In this document: positions 38,256-47,991 of the stretch, in pieces
Numbering within the stretch: position 1 is the first letter of the stretch
Layout of the letters: every line of letters begins with the position of its first letter
Assembly: GCF_011742875.1 (NCBI RefSeq)
Contig: NZ_JAAQTL010000001.1
Location: 1,054,001 to 1,118,000 of the forward strand
DNA length: 64,000 nucleotides
Direction of reading: 5' to 3'
Origin: Luteibacter yeojuensis
Lineage (GTDB): Bacteria; Pseudomonadota; Gammaproteobacteria; Xanthomonadales; Rhodanobacteraceae
Position numbers and translations under genes: made by a program
Notes under the pieces: generated by a model
Database searches by the model: none
What the model was told of the DNA's origin: nothing
What the model saw: the letters and a program-made list of their open reading frames with translations, nothing else

Positions 38256-38639
38256 TCATGGCCCGATATCCGCCATCAGATCTTCCAGTTCGTACAGCGG
38301 ACGGATCTCGATCACGCTCGGGCCCACCTGCGGATTGGGACAACGCTTCACCCACTCGACCGCTTCGTCCATGTCCTTGACTTCCCAGAGCCAATAGCCG
38401 GCGACCAGTTCGCGGGCCTCGGTGAATGGACCGTCACTGACCGTTCGCTTGTCACCGTTGAACGCCACGCGTTTGCCCGCCGAGGATGGCCTCAGACCAT
38501 CGGCTGCGAGCATGACGCCCGCCTTCACCAACTCGTCGTTGAACCGCCCCATGTCTTCCAGCATCTGCCTGCTCTCCGGCGTCGGGACGAAGCCCTTCTC
38601 GCTATCTTCGGTGGCTTTCACGAACACCATGACGCGCAT
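38256..38639 (-). CDS. YCII/DGPF-domain protein
   Basis: 127-residue member of the YCII-related DGPF family (ferredoxin-like fold). The hallmark SDGPFTE is at residues 68-74, with MRVMVFVKATEDSE at the start and the AVEWVKRCPNP helix near the end. Function is unproven; such genes often lie beside ECF sigma factors or ArsR/SRPBCC genes, as here. It probably heads a two-gene operon with the downstream GST and is divergent from the ArsR gene 190 bp away. Confidence 0.87.
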   Translation of the reverse strand: MRVMVFVKATEDSEKGFVPTPESRQMLEDMGRFNDELVKAGVMLAADGLRPSSAGKRVAFNGDKRTVSDGPFTEARELVAGYWLWEVKDMDEAVEWVKRCPNPQVGPSVIEIRPLYELEDLMADIGP

Positions 38640-38817
38640 GTCTTTCTCCTCGATGGGCCAGGCCGCATCAGCCTGTTACTGGGACGACGAACGAGCAACC
38701 CGGAAATCGACATCCGCTTCCGGAAAAAAATCGTCATGTCACTTTGGTCGCGCCGCATGAGCGCATCCGCAGCATTGTCATCGTCCGGGAAGGTTGACGC
38801 TTCCGGCCCCATGAGGA

Positions 38818-38841
38818 ATACTTCGCCAAATGGTGAAGTAT
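38818..38841. promoter_or_regulatory. Inverted repeat spanning the arsR start codon
   Basis: ATACTTC-N10-GAAGTAT is a perfect seven-base dyad with the ATG of the ArsR-type gene inside its spacer. ArsR-family repressors bind dyads of this type in their own promoter, so autoregulation, and perhaps control of the divergent YCII-GST operon, is a reasonable inference. Part of the right arm also codes for residues 2-4. Confidence 0.5.
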
Positions 38842-39168
38842 CATTCCGCGCCCCTCGACCGCACATTCGCCGCCCTGGCCGACCCCACCCGGCGGGCCAT
38901 CCTGCTTCGGCTCGAATCGGAGCCCGGCGTGTCGGTGAGCGAACTTGCCCGGCCGCTGTCGCTGAAGCTGCCCGGCATCATGAAGCATCTGGATGTCCTG
39001 GCGGATGCCGGATTGATCACGCGCACCAAGGCGGGCCGCACCGTGTCGGTCCGTCTCTCCGTCGAGACGATGCGCGAGGCCATGGAATGGCTCAAACGCT
39101 ACGAGCGCTTCTGGAGCGCCAGTCTCGATCGACTCGCCGCCTTCGTGGAAAAGGACCAACTGCCGTGA
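38830..39168 (+). CDS. ArsR-family winged-helix regulator
   Basis: 112 residues with the ArsR/SmtB-type winged HTH (FAALADPTRRAILLRLESE, LARPLSLKLPGIMKHLDVL and the wing ITRTKAGRTVSV). It has no metal-binding cysteines and belongs to the SRPBCC-associated group. GAGGA lies 12 bases upstream of ATG 38830. GTGA at the end overlaps the start of the SRPBCC gene. It heads an arsR-SRPBCC-gst operon and lies divergent to a YCII-gst pair. Confidence 0.9.
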   Translation: MVKYHSAPLDRTFAALADPTRRAILLRLESEPGVSVSELARPLSLKLPGIMKHLDVLADAGLITRTKAGRTVSVRLSVETMREAMEWLKRYERFWSASLDRLAAFVEKDQLP

Positions 39169-39602
39169 CCGAGACGCTTCCAAGTCTGACCCTCGTACGC
39201 CGGATCAAGGCGCAGCCCGCCACCATCTACGCCGCGCTGACGAAGCCCGAACTCATGATCCAGTGGTGGAGTCCCGACGCGGGTCCGACACTCCGTGCCG
39301 AGGCGGATGTGCGACCCGGCGGACGCTTCAATATCGTGTTCCGCCTGCTGGACGGCAGCGAGCACAACCCTACCGGCGTGTACCGGGAGATCGTTCCCGA
39401 CGAAAAGCTCGTCTTCACCTGGGAATGGGCCGGCAGCCCGGAACGGGAGTCGCTGGTGACGATCCTGCTCAAGCCCCTGGATGGCGGCACAGAAGTCACG
39501 CTGATCCACGAACAGCTTCCGGACGAAGCCGCGCGTGAAAGCCACGAGGCCGGCTGGAAGGGCTTCCTCGACAAACTATCCATGTTCATGGGAGATCGCT
39601 GA
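39165..39602 (+). CDS. SRPBCC/AHSA1-domain protein
   Basis: 145 residues of the START-like AHSA1 fold: TLVRRIKAQPATIYAALTKPE, the WWSPD motif, RPGGRFNIVFRLLDG, FTWEW and GWKGFLDKL at the end. Start GTG 39165 overlaps the ArsR stop by four bases. The longer open frame upstream is antisense to the YCII gene and is not used. Proteins of this type bind hydrophobic ligands; in arsR-SRPBCC pairs the ligand is usually unknown. Confidence 0.88.
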   Translation: MTETLPSLTLVRRIKAQPATIYAALTKPELMIQWWSPDAGPTLRAEADVRPGGRFNIVFRLLDGSEHNPTGVYREIVPDEKLVFTWEWAGSPERESLVTILLKPLDGGTEVTLIHEQLPDEAARESHEAGWKGFLDKLSMFMGDR

Positions 39603-40249
39603 TGGCCGACCTTACCCTCATCACCTTCGACTGGGTTCCCGAGATGCCGCGCGGCTTCGTGCGCGATCTGCGCGTTCGCTGGGCACTGGAAGAAGCCGGC
39701 CTGCCCTATCGGGTCGAAAGCGTGCCTTTCGACAAGAGGGGCGCGGATCACCTTTCGCACCAGCCTTTCGGCCAGATTCCCTGGCTGACCGATGGCGACA
39801 TCTCGATTTTCGAAAGCGGCGCCATCCTGCTCCACCTCGCGGAGTTGAGCGACAAGCTCATGCCGACCGATCCGCGCGGCCGCAACGAAGTCCGCGAATG
39901 GACGCTCGCCGCACTCAACTCGGTGGAGATGGCGAGCCTGCCATGGGGATTGTTCCATTTCTGGGGCGACACGTTCGACTCGCCCGGAGGGAAACAACTG
40001 GATTCCTTCGTGAAGCTTCGTCTCGATCGCATGGAGAAGGTCCTGGCCGAACGCACATGGCTGGCCGGCAATTTCTCCGTGGCCGACATCCTCATGGCGG
40101 ACGTGTTCCGCCTGGTCGAACGTTTCGATGGGCTGAACGACTATCCCACCTGTCGCGGCTACATGCAGCGCGCCATCGATCGCCCGTCCTTTAAGAAGGC
40201 CCACGCGGACCAGATGGCGCACTTTGCCAGGGCAGACCCGCATCACTGA
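39602..40249 (+). CDS. Glutathione S-transferase family protein
   Basis: 215 residues. The thioredoxin-like N-domain has RDLRVRWALEEAGLPY, the cis-proline loop QPFGQIPWL and FESGAILLHL; the C-domain contains AGNFSVADILMADVFRL. ATG 39602 shares its A with the TGA stop of the SRPBCC gene (TGATG), so it is translationally coupled. It is a paralogue of the minus-strand GST at 37555-38193 on the other side of the divergon. Confidence 0.88.
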   Translation: MADLTLITFDWVPEMPRGFVRDLRVRWALEEAGLPYRVESVPFDKRGADHLSHQPFGQIPWLTDGDISIFESGAILLHLAELSDKLMPTDPRGRNEVREWTLAALNSVEMASLPWGLFHFWGDTFDSPGGKQLDSFVKLRLDRMEKVLAERTWLAGNFSVADILMADVFRLVERFDGLNDYPTCRGYMQRAIDRPSFKKAHADQMAHFARADPHH

Positions 40250-40276
40250 CCCTGGCAACCCGGAAAGTCCGTGCAA

Positions 40277-40867
40277 CTAGCCGGCTAACCGCCACGTCCG
40301 CAGGACTTCGTGGCGTGAAAAACCCACGTGACTCTTGATGAGGACGAACTCCTCGGCACGAAAGCCGATGGGTTCGATGGGGGTTTTGGCCAGACGGCGC
40401 TGTGCGTCGTAGCACAGGGTCATGTGCGGCTCGTAGGCGCGTGGCGGCTTGAACCCACGATCGGCCAGCGCACAACCCAGTTCGGTACGCAGTTTGCGAA
40501 CCGGTTCCGTGCCCTCCCCGCCTACCAGTACCAGCGGGCCGGTGAAGCTCATGGCGGCTTCGAAACGAATGTGGAAGAACGGCAAGGAAATCGTGTCCGC
40601 CGCATAGCAGGCCGCGGACACCACGGTGTCGTCGACATCGTGCCCGACCAGATCGAGGGTGATGTGCAGACGCTCCGGATCGTGACGCTTTCCCGGGATG
40701 CCATGGGAAGCGAGCAGGTCCCCCGCCAACGCATGGATACGGTGGGCGTCGTCCATGGAAGGACGCAGCGCAAAAAACCACGTGTGCCGTGGTTGTGCGG
40801 CCAGCCTGGCCGGGCGTGGGGCGCTTACCGGTGCCGGAGCGGCGCCGAACAGATCGTGCTGACTCAC
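40277..40867 (-). CDS. thpR: RNA 2',3'-cyclic phosphodiesterase / 2'-5' RNA ligase family
   Basis: 196 residues of the 2H phosphoesterase family with both catalytic HxT motifs: HIT (68-70) and HMT (148-150). It follows the ThpR/LigT layout, with a longer N-terminal lead of about 28 residues (Ala/Pro-rich). The start is GTG 40867, preceded by AGGGAAGGA. Bacterial members act on 2',3'-cyclic phosphate RNA ends; the physiological substrate is not settled. It lies downstream of the toxin-antitoxin pair on the same strand, 51 bp away. Confidence 0.83.
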   Translation of the reverse strand: MSQHDLFGAAPAPVSAPRPARLAAQPRHTWFFALRPSMDDAHRIHALAGDLLASHGIPGKRHDPERLHITLDLVGHDVDDTVVSAACYAADTISLPFFHIRFEAAMSFTGPLVLVGGEGTEPVRKLRTELGCALADRGFKPPRAYEPHMTLCYDAQRRLAKTPIEPIGFRAEEFVLIKSHVGFSRHEVLRTWRLAG

Positions 40868-40918
40868 CTTCCTTCCCTAGCGACAGAAATCAATCCGTCG
40901 ATTCTACACGGCGGGATA

Positions 40919-41440
40919 CTATTGCCTCGGGAAAGGCTGAGGACCTTGAGGAGGCTTGGAAATGGGCAAATACAGCGTCATCGAATCACTAGCCGTACGC
41001 TGGAAACCAAAGCCTTCGTAAAAGGCCACCACTTGTGCATCCTTGGCGTCCACCACGAGCACACGCACCCCCATGGCCTTCCGTACGGAGAGGGCCAGGT
41101 TGACAGCATGCCCCAGCAGCAATTGGCCGTACCCCTTGCCCTTCTCCGATTGCGACACAGCCAACCGCCCTACCCGCATCGCAGGCACGGGGTATGCCGG
41201 CAAGCGCTTGCGATCCTCGTCACGTAGCTCATGCAGGTAGAGCTGGGCCGCTGACAGTGCGCAGTAGCCCAAAATGCGCGTTGGCTGCTCGTCGTCGATC
41301 AAGACATGGGTGGTAGCGATGCCGTCGCGCTGATGCTGCCCGGCGCGCTGACGCAGGTAGTCGTCTAGCGCCGTTACACCACAGGTGAAGCTGGCGCGGT
41401 CATGAAGGCGGCCATCAAGAACCGCGAAAGTCAGCGCCAT
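40919..41440 (-). CDS. GNAT toxin of a TacT-type toxin-antitoxin pair
   Basis: 173-residue GNAT acetyltransferase with the TacT/AtaT pattern: FTCGVTALDDYLRQRAGQHQRDGIA at the start (core GVTALDDYL), the acetyl-CoA loop VSQSEKGKGYGQLLL, and the catalytic-region Tyr in FYEGFGFQRT. Such toxins acetylate the amino group of charged tRNAs and stop translation. It follows the DUF1778 antitoxin gene by five bases, the usual gene order. Its stop is close to the thpR gene. The location next to the atypical guaA end suggests arrival on an integrative element. Confidence 0.88.
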   Translation of the reverse strand: MALTFAVLDGRLHDRASFTCGVTALDDYLRQRAGQHQRDGIATTHVLIDDEQPTRILGYCALSAAQLYLHELRDEDRKRLPAYPVPAMRVGRLAVSQSEKGKGYGQLLLGHAVNLALSVRKAMGVRVLVVDAKDAQVVAFYEGFGFQRTASDSMTLYLPISKPPQGPQPFPRQ

Positions 41441-41445
41441 GCGTA

Positions 41446-41718
41446 TCAGCGCTGAGTGAGGCGAGCGGCGGCATCCATCGCCTTCTTCAGGCGATCATTG
41501 GGGCGGAAAGGCTCGTCCAGCGCTGCAAGGAAGCGGCGCGACTCCTGCTCAGACAACGTGACAACCGTATCGGCCGCGATAGTGGTGTCTGCTTCGCGCA
41601 GCACGGCTTCACGGACGAAGGCCGACACCGCCATACCGCGTAAAGCGGCGGCTTTAGCAATGCGATCCTTGTCGCGGGGTTCAATGCGAAGATCGAGGCG
41701 GGCGGCAACGGCAGTCAT
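41446..41718 (-). CDS. DUF1778 (TacA-like, RHH) antitoxin
   Basis: 90 residues. An N-terminal ribbon-helix-helix (RLDLRIEPRDKDRIAKAAAL as its core start, then GMAVSAFVREAVL) precedes a charged C-terminal tail (LSEQESRRFLAAL, FRPNDRLKKAM) of the type that blocks the GNAT toxin. AAAGGAG is eight bases before ATG 41718. A perfect dyad overlaps its promoter, consistent with autoregulation by the antitoxin or the complex. Confidence 0.9.
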   Translation of the reverse strand: MTAVAARLDLRIEPRDKDRIAKAAALRGMAVSAFVREAVLREADTTIAADTVVTLSEQESRRFLAALDEPFRPNDRLKKAMDAAARLTQR

Positions 41719-42020
41719 GGCAGGCTCCTTTGTACGGAACTATACCGTACAAACCGGCAAATTGCACGCCTAAAACTTACTATCCACAATGCCAGCCTTA
41801 CCGCTTTATCCCGAGCCTCCTCCTTGGCCGGCGACTTCCCCTCCGCTCCGCGAGCAGCTTCTTGGCCTCGCCCAACTGCTCAGGTGCTAAATGCCATGAA
41901 AAAAACCGTGCTTGGGGCGCTTTTCAGTGCCAGATGATGCCGAAAAGAAAAAGCTTTGATAATCAATGTCTTTCTTGTTGTTTTATGCCAGCCAGTGCCA
42001 GCCTATTCCAGACGCGGGGA
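41719..42020. other. 302-bp spacer between guaA and the toxin-antitoxin pair
   Basis: There is no supportable gene. The first part holds the toxin-antitoxin promoter and operator. The remainder (about 41870-42000) is much richer in A and T than the flanking genes, with runs such as GAAAAAAACC and AGAAAAAGC. It also has a short direct repetition of GCCAG near 41986-41999. I read this as foreign DNA left beside guaA; no integrase or clear att duplicate was found. Confidence 0.5.
41729..41753 (-). promoter_or_regulatory. Autoregulatory operator and -10 of the toxin-antitoxin operon
   Basis: TTTGTACGG-N7-CCGTACAAA is a perfect nine-base dyad. On the minus strand its spacer contains TATAGT (41744-41739), a good -10 that would start transcription about 14 bases before the antitoxin ATG. 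A weak -35 (GTGCAA) lies 17 bases upstream. RHH antitoxins typically bind such a dyad and cover the -10. Confidence 0.7.
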
Positions 42021-43577
<1,557 letters not shown>

Positions 43578-43613
43578 CGTGGCAGCCTGCCGTTTGAAAT
43601 GCTGAAAAGCAGA

Positions 43614-43634
43614 ACGCCCGTTTGGGGCGGGCGT
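43614..43634 (-). terminator. Hairpin between guaB and guaA
   Basis: ACGCCCG-N7-CGGGCGT is a perfect seven-base stem. On the minus strand it is followed by TTCTGCTTTT, a broken T-run. It lies in the 89-bp gap between guaB and guaA and could act as a partial terminator that lowers guaA relative to guaB. A full terminator is unlikely if the two genes share one promoter. Confidence 0.45.
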
Positions 43635-43666
43635 CCTGGGTCACCTGGAGCGAGCGCCCGGAGGCG

Positions 43667-45121
43667 TCAGTCCAGGCGGTAGTTCGGTGCTTCCTTCGTG
43701 ATCTGGATGTCGTGCGGATGCGCTTCGCGCACGCCCGCGCCGGTCACCTTCACGAACTGGGCCTTGGCATGGATCTCCTCCACCGTGGCGGCGCCCATGT
43801 AGCCCATCGAGGCACGCAGGCCGCCGATCAGCTGGTGGATGATGTTGCGCAGCGGACCGCGGTACGGCACGCGACCTTCGATGCCTTCCGGCACCAGCTT
43901 GTCGGCGTCCGCCTCGTCCTGGAAGTAGCGGTCCTTGGAGCCCAGCTGCATGGCTCCGATGGAGCCCATGCCGCGGTAGCTCTTGTACGAGCGGCCCTGG
44001 AACAGCTCGACCTCGCCCGGCGCTTCTTCGGTACCGGCGAACATGGAACCGAGCATCACCGAGGACGCGCCGGCGGCCAGCGCCTTGGGGATGTCGCCGG
44101 AGTAGCGGATGCCGCCGTCGGCGATGAGCGGGATCTCGCCCTTCAGCGCGGTGGCGACGAGGTCGATCGAGGTGATCTGCGGCACGCCGATACCGGTGAC
44201 GATACGCGTGGTGCAGATGGAGCCCGGACCGACGCCGACCTTCACCGCATCGACGCCGGCGTCGAGCAGCGCGCGCGCCGCCTCGCCCGTGACGATGTTG
44301 CCGGCGATGACCTGCACCTGCGGGTAGCGTTTCTTCACCCAGCCCGCGCGCTCGATCACGGCCTGCGAATGGCCGTGAGCCGTGTCGACCACGATGACGT
44401 CCACCCCGGCGTCGACCAGCGCTTCGACACGCTGCTCGGTGTCGCCGGCCACGCCCACCGCGGCGCCGACCACGAGGCGCTCGTGCGAGTCCTTGGCGGC
44501 GTTCGGATTGTCGCGGGCCTTCTGGATGTCCTTCACCGTGATGAGTCCACGGAGCTGGAAGCCGTCGTTGACGACGAGAACCTTCTCGATGCGGTTCTTG
44601 TGCAGCAATTGCAGCACTTCGTCGTGCGAGGCCCCCTCGCCCACCGTGACCAGGCGGTCTTCGCGGGTCATGATGTTGCGAACGGGGTCGTCGTGCTTGC
44701 GCTCGAAACGCAGATCGCGGCTGGTGACGATGCCGACGAGCTTCTCGCCGTCGACCACCGGCACGCCGGAGATGTTGTGCGCGCGGGTCAGCTGGAGCAC
44801 TTCGCCGATCGACGTGTCGGGACGCACGGTAATGGGGTTGCGGATGACGCCGGCTTCGAACTTCTTGACCAGGCGCACTTCGGCGGCCTGCTGTTCGAAC
44901 GTCATGTTCTTGTGGATGATGCCGATGCCGCCGTTCTGCGCCATCGTGATCGCGAGGCGGGCCTCGGTGACGGTGTCCATGGCGGCGGACACGATGGGGA
45001 TGTTCAGGCGGAGACCGCGCGTGAAGCGCGTCGAGGTGTCCACGTCGCGCGGCATAACCGTGGAGTGGCCGGGAACCAGAAACACGTCGTCGTAAGTGAG
45101 TGCCTCGGCAAGGATGCGCAT
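43667..45121 (-). CDS. guaB: Inosine-5'-monophosphate dehydrogenase
   Basis: 484 residues; oxidises IMP to XMP with NAD+, the first committed step to GMP. It starts [18 protein letters not shown] as usual. A tandem CBS (Bateman) insert (about 95-205) includes [18 protein letters not shown]. The catalytic loop is [13 protein letters not shown], with [11 protein letters not shown] and YRGMGS following. ATG 45121 is used; the frame extends 10 codons upstream without family similarity. It is followed by guaA. A -10 element and a dyad lie in the short upstream region. Confidence 0.97.
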   Translation of the reverse strand: MRILAEALTYDDVFLVPGHSTVMPRDVDTSTRFTRGLRLNIPIVSAAMDTVTEARLAITMAQNGGIGIIHKNMTFEQQAAEVRLVKKFEAGVIRNPITVRPDTSIGEVLQLTRAHNISGVPVVDGEKLVGIVTSRDLRFERKHDDPVRNIMTREDRLVTVGEGASHDEVLQLLHKNRIEKVLVVNDGFQLRGLITVKDIQKARDNPNAAKDSHERLVVGAAVGVAGDTEQRVEALVDAGVDVIVVDTAHGHSQAVIERAGWVKKRYPQVQVIAGNIVTGEAARALLDAGVDAVKVGVGPGSICTTRIVTGIGVPQITSIDLVATALKGEIPLIADGGIRYSGDIPKALAAGASSVMLGSMFAGTEEAPGEVELFQGRSYKSYRGMGSIGAMQLGSKDRYFQDEADADKLVPEGIEGRVPYRGPLRNIIHQLIGGLRASMGYMGAATVEEIHAKAQFVKVTGAGVREAHPHDIQITKEAPNYRLD

Positions 45122-45131
45122 AGCATTAGTC

Positions 45132-45155
45132 CCGCGAGTAAATCGCGGCATTATA
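45132..45155 (-). promoter_or_regulatory. guaB promoter -10 and leader dyad
   Basis: On the minus strand TATAAT (45155-45150) is a perfect -10, about 29 bases before the guaB ATG. No good -35 is seen; the expected position falls in a REP-like element. Immediately downstream is CCGCGA-N5-TCGCGG (45132-45148), a six-base dyad over the probable transcription start, either an operator or a leader stem. Confidence 0.6.
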
Positions 45156-45165
45156 GCGTGCCGTC

Positions 45166-45187
45166 GTAGGAGCCGCCATAGCGGCGG
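45166..45187. repeat. REP-like palindromic element, single degenerate copy
   Basis: It begins GTAGGAGCCGCCATAGCGGC, one base different from the core GCCGCTATAGCGGC of the other copies in this window (near 59.3, 60.4 and 62.7 kb). It lies between folD and guaB and covers the -35 region of guaB. Confidence 0.75.
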
Positions 45188-45194
45188 CCAGGTC

Positions 45195-46049
45195 TCAGCC
45201 GTCGATGGCTTCGGCGGCTTCCAGCGTGTTTTCCATCAGCGTTGCGACGGTCATCGGGCCGACGCCGCCCGGGACGGGTGTGATCCACGCCGCGCGTTCG
45301 GCCGCCGGCGCGAATTCCACGTCGCCGACCAGGCGGCCGTCTTCGAGGCGGTTGATGCCGACGTCCACGACCACGGCGCCCGGCTTGACCCATTCGCCCT
45401 TGACCAGCCCGGGTTTGCCCGCCGCCACGACGAGGATGTCGGCCTGGCGGACGAAGCCCGCGAGGTCCTGCGTGAACTTATGGCAGCAAGTAACTGTAGA
45501 GCCTGCGATTAACAGCTCCAGAGCCAGAGGGCGGCCGACATGGTTGGAAACACCGACGATCACCGCGTGGCGGCCGCGCACGGGACGATCCGTATGGCCC
45601 AGCAGCGTCATCACACCCTTCGGCGTGCAAGGCCGCAGGCCGAAACGACGCAGCGCGAGACGGCCCACGTTCACCGCCTGGAAGCCGTCGACGTCCTTGC
45701 CCGGATCGATGCGGTCGACCAGCGCGTCCTCGTCGATATGCCCGGGAAGCGGCGACTGGACGAGGATGCCGTGCACCGAGGGATCCGCGTTGAGCTTGTC
45801 GATGAGGGCGAAGAGTTCGTCCTGCGTGGTCGATGCCGGCAGGTCGTAGCCGAACGATTCGAAATGCACGTGCTGGCAGGCGCGCCGCTTGTTCTTCACG
45901 TAGACCGCCGACGCCGGATCGTCGCCCACGAGCACCACGGCCAGTCCCGGCGCGCGCTTGCCGTCGGCGATGCGTTTCTTCACGCGGCCGGCGATGTGGT
46001 CGAGAAGCTCCTGGGCGATGCGCTTGCCGTCGAGGATGCGTGCGGTCAT
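45195..46049 (-). CDS. folD: Methylenetetrahydrofolate dehydrogenase/cyclohydrolase
   Basis: 284 residues; bifunctional enzyme that interconverts 5,10-methylene-, methenyl- and 10-formyl-tetrahydrofolate with NADP+, supplying one-carbon units for purines. Tyr-x3-Lys in [12 protein letters not shown] is the catalytic pair, [10 protein letters not shown] and DPGKDVDGF are FolD signatures, and [12 protein letters not shown] is the NADP loop (usually GRSNIVG, here GVSNHVG). It ends with [22 protein letters not shown] 46049 is the normal start; the longer frame is antisense to the acetyltransferase gene. It shares the purine theme with guaB and guaA downstream. Confidence 0.95.
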   Translation of the reverse strand: MTARILDGKRIAQELLDHIAGRVKKRIADGKRAPGLAVVLVGDDPASAVYVKNKRRACQHVHFESFGYDLPASTTQDELFALIDKLNADPSVHGILVQSPLPGHIDEDALVDRIDPGKDVDGFQAVNVGRLALRRFGLRPCTPKGVMTLLGHTDRPVRGRHAVIVGVSNHVGRPLALELLIAGSTVTCCHKFTQDLAGFVRQADILVVAAGKPGLVKGEWVKPGAVVVDVGINRLEDGRLVGDVEFAPAAERAAWITPVPGGVGPMTVATLMENTLEAAEAIDG

Positions 46050-46103
46050 GGAATGTCGCCGTGCGGAAAGCGGCGCATTATCGCCGATCGTTAGAATGGA
46101 TGC

Positions 46104-46682
46104 ATGACCATCGATACCCTTCCCTATCCGACCGGCCTCACCGACGGCGTCGTTTCGCTGCGCGCGCATCGCCGGGGGGATGCCGACGCGCTGGCCGAGG
46201 CGGTGCGCGAATCCGTGGATACCGTCGGGCGCTGGCAGGACTGGTGCCACGCCGGGTACGCGATCGCCGATGCCGAAGCCTGGATGGAGGACGCCCGGAA
46301 ATCCTGGCTGCTGGCGGACGGCTTTGAAATGCTGATCGTGGATGCGGTGACGGGCCGGCTGCTTGGCGGCATGGGCGTGAACCAGCGGAACAAGGAGCAT
46401 CGCTTCGCCAACCTGGGTTACTGGGTGCGCCAGTCCGAGCAGGGGCGAGGGGTCGCCACCCGCGCGGGACGACTGGCGATCGGGTTCGCCTTCGCCGCCG
46501 TCAAGGTGTCGCGGCTGGAGATCGTCGTCGCGGAACACAACCTGCCTAGCCGGCGGACGGCTGAACGGCTTGGAGGTGTTTTCGAAGGAATGCTTCGCAA
46601 GCGATTGATTGTCAGAGATAAGTCTCTGGACTGCGCCATGTATTCGGTGGTCACCGGCGACCTTGGGATCATCGCTTCGTAA
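46104..46682 (+). CDS. GNAT N-acetyltransferase, RimJ/RimL type
   Basis: 192 residues of the Acetyltransf_3 family. The acetyl-CoA binding segment is [18 protein letters not shown], followed by [26 protein letters not shown], whose last part ([12 protein letters not shown]) is typical of ribosomal-protein or aminoacyl acetyltransferases. It is divergent from folD across 54 bp. The substrate is unknown. Confidence 0.86.
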   Translation: MTIDTLPYPTGLTDGVVSLRAHRRGDADALAEAVRESVDTVGRWQDWCHAGYAIADAEAWMEDARKSWLLADGFEMLIVDAVTGRLLGGMGVNQRNKEHRFANLGYWVRQSEQGRGVATRAGRLAIGFAFAAVKVSRLEIVVAEHNLPSRRTAERLGGVFEGMLRKRLIVRDKSLDCAMYSVVTGDLGIIAS

Positions 46683-46709
46683 GGACTCGCGAACCCGCCG
46701 ACGGGCGCA

Positions 46710-47879
46710 TCACCCCGCCGCGGCGCACATCCGTTCGAGATCGACGTAACCATCGAACCGGGCGCCCTCCCCGCAGCCTGGGCAATGCGGATCGCGGCGC
46801 AAGGCCAGTTCGCGAAAGCGCATGCCCAGCGCGTCGTAGGTCAGCAGGCGCCCCACCAGCGGCTGGCCGATGCCAAGCAGCAGCTTCGTCGTTTCGGTGG
46901 CCTGTACCAGGCCGATCAGCCCCGGCAGCACACCCAGTACGCCCGCCTCGCTGCAATTCGGCGCATCGGCCGCCGAAGGCGGCTCGGGGAACAGGCAGCG
47001 GTAGCATGGCGAATCCTCGCGGCGCGGGTCGAAGACGCTCGCCTGGCCGGTGAACCGCTCGATGGCCGCATAGACCATGGGCATGCCAAGCCGGCGCGTC
47101 GCCGCCGCCAGCAGGTAGCGCGTGGCGAAATTGTCCGCGCCGTCGATCACCACATCGTGCCCGCGGATCAAGGCCTCGACGTTATCGGCGCGGAGGCGAT
47201 CGGCGACGATGTCGACACGGACGCGCGGATTCAGGGCCGCCAGCGTCATGCGGGCCGATTCCGCCTTGCCCAGTCCCACCCGGGCATCGGCGTGGATCAC
47301 CTGCCGATGCAGGTTGGACCGTTCGACGCGATCGTCATCGACCAGGGTGATGTGACCCACGCCGGCGGCGGCCAGGTAAAGCAATGCGGGAGCGCCCAGG
47401 CCGCCGGCACCGATCACGACCACCCGCGCGGCACCGAGCTTCGCCTGCCCCGCCTCGCCAACCTGCGGCAACAGGACCTGGCGCGCGTAACGCTCCGCCG
47501 CGTCCGCATCGAGCGCGCCGGCCGTTACCGGCAACCCGGCGGCCTTCCACGCGCCCATGCCCCCGGCGACCGACGACACCCGCCGGTACGCCATCCGCAG
47601 CAAGGCCTCGGCGGCGAGCAGCGAGCGCTGGCCGCTGCCGCACAGCACGAGGATCTCGCGCTGACGATCGGGCTCGGATTGTTCGATGCGCAGTTCGAGA
47701 AAGCCGCGCGAGAGTCCCAGGGCGCCCGCCGGCATGCCGGTGGCGCGCTCGTTGTCCTCGCGCACGTCGATCAGCAAGGCGCCGCCCAACTGCCGGGCCA
47801 GTGCCTCGGTGGCCGCCACCTCGTTCACTTTCGAGCGGATGTCGGCAAGCCAAAGGTCGCGGTGGAGGTCCTCGGTCAT
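46710..47879 (-). CDS. moeB: MoeB/ThiF adenylyltransferase with N-terminal rhodanese domain
   Basis: 389 residues. A rhodanese domain comes first (about 18-118, active Cys80 in LVLCGSGQRS). The E1-like adenylating domain follows (about 125-370): nucleotide loop IGAGGLG (156-162), VDDDRVERSNLHRQ, and zinc cysteines in CYRC and CPGC. It activates the C-terminus of a sulfur-carrier protein (MoaD or ThiS type). The rhodanese part may hand over sulfur, as in the MoeZ/MOCS3 group, where it usually sits at the C-terminus. ATG 47879 starts the conserved part. It lies 112 bp after der on the same strand, with a large hairpin in between. Confidence 0.87.
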   Translation of the reverse strand: MTEDLHRDLWLADIRSKVNEVAATEALARQLGGALLIDVREDNERATGMPAGALGLSRGFLELRIEQSEPDRQREILVLCGSGQRSLLAAEALLRMAYRRVSSVAGGMGAWKAAGLPVTAGALDADAAERYARQVLLPQVGEAGQAKLGAARVVVIGAGGLGAPALLYLAAAGVGHITLVDDDRVERSNLHRQVIHADARVGLGKAESARMTLAALNPRVRVDIVADRLRADNVEALIRGHDVVIDGADNFATRYLLAAATRRLGMPMVYAAIERFTGQASVFDPRREDSPCYRCLFPEPPSAADAPNCSEAGVLGVLPGLIGLVQATETTKLLLGIGQPLVGRLLTYDALGMRFRELALRRDPHCPGCGEGARFDGYVDLERMCAAAG

Positions 47880-47924
47880 GTCCGGCTCCTGCGGGTGCTC
47901 TGCACACCTTACCGCAAAGGCTGT

Positions 47925-47984
47925 GGGAAGCGTGCGCGGAACGGCCCTGCCGCGGGCCATCCTGCGCGCGTCGGCACGCTTCCC
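47925..47984 (-). terminator. Long stem-loop between der and moeB
   Basis: GGGAAGCGTGC (47925-47935) and GCACGCTTCCC (47974-47984) are perfect complements separated by 38 bases; the loop contains a smaller stem GGCCC-N6-GGGCC. There is no T-run, so a simple intrinsic terminator is not certain. It may end the bamB-der transcript or stabilise its 3' end. Confidence 0.4.
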
Positions 47985-47991
47985 TGCTCGC

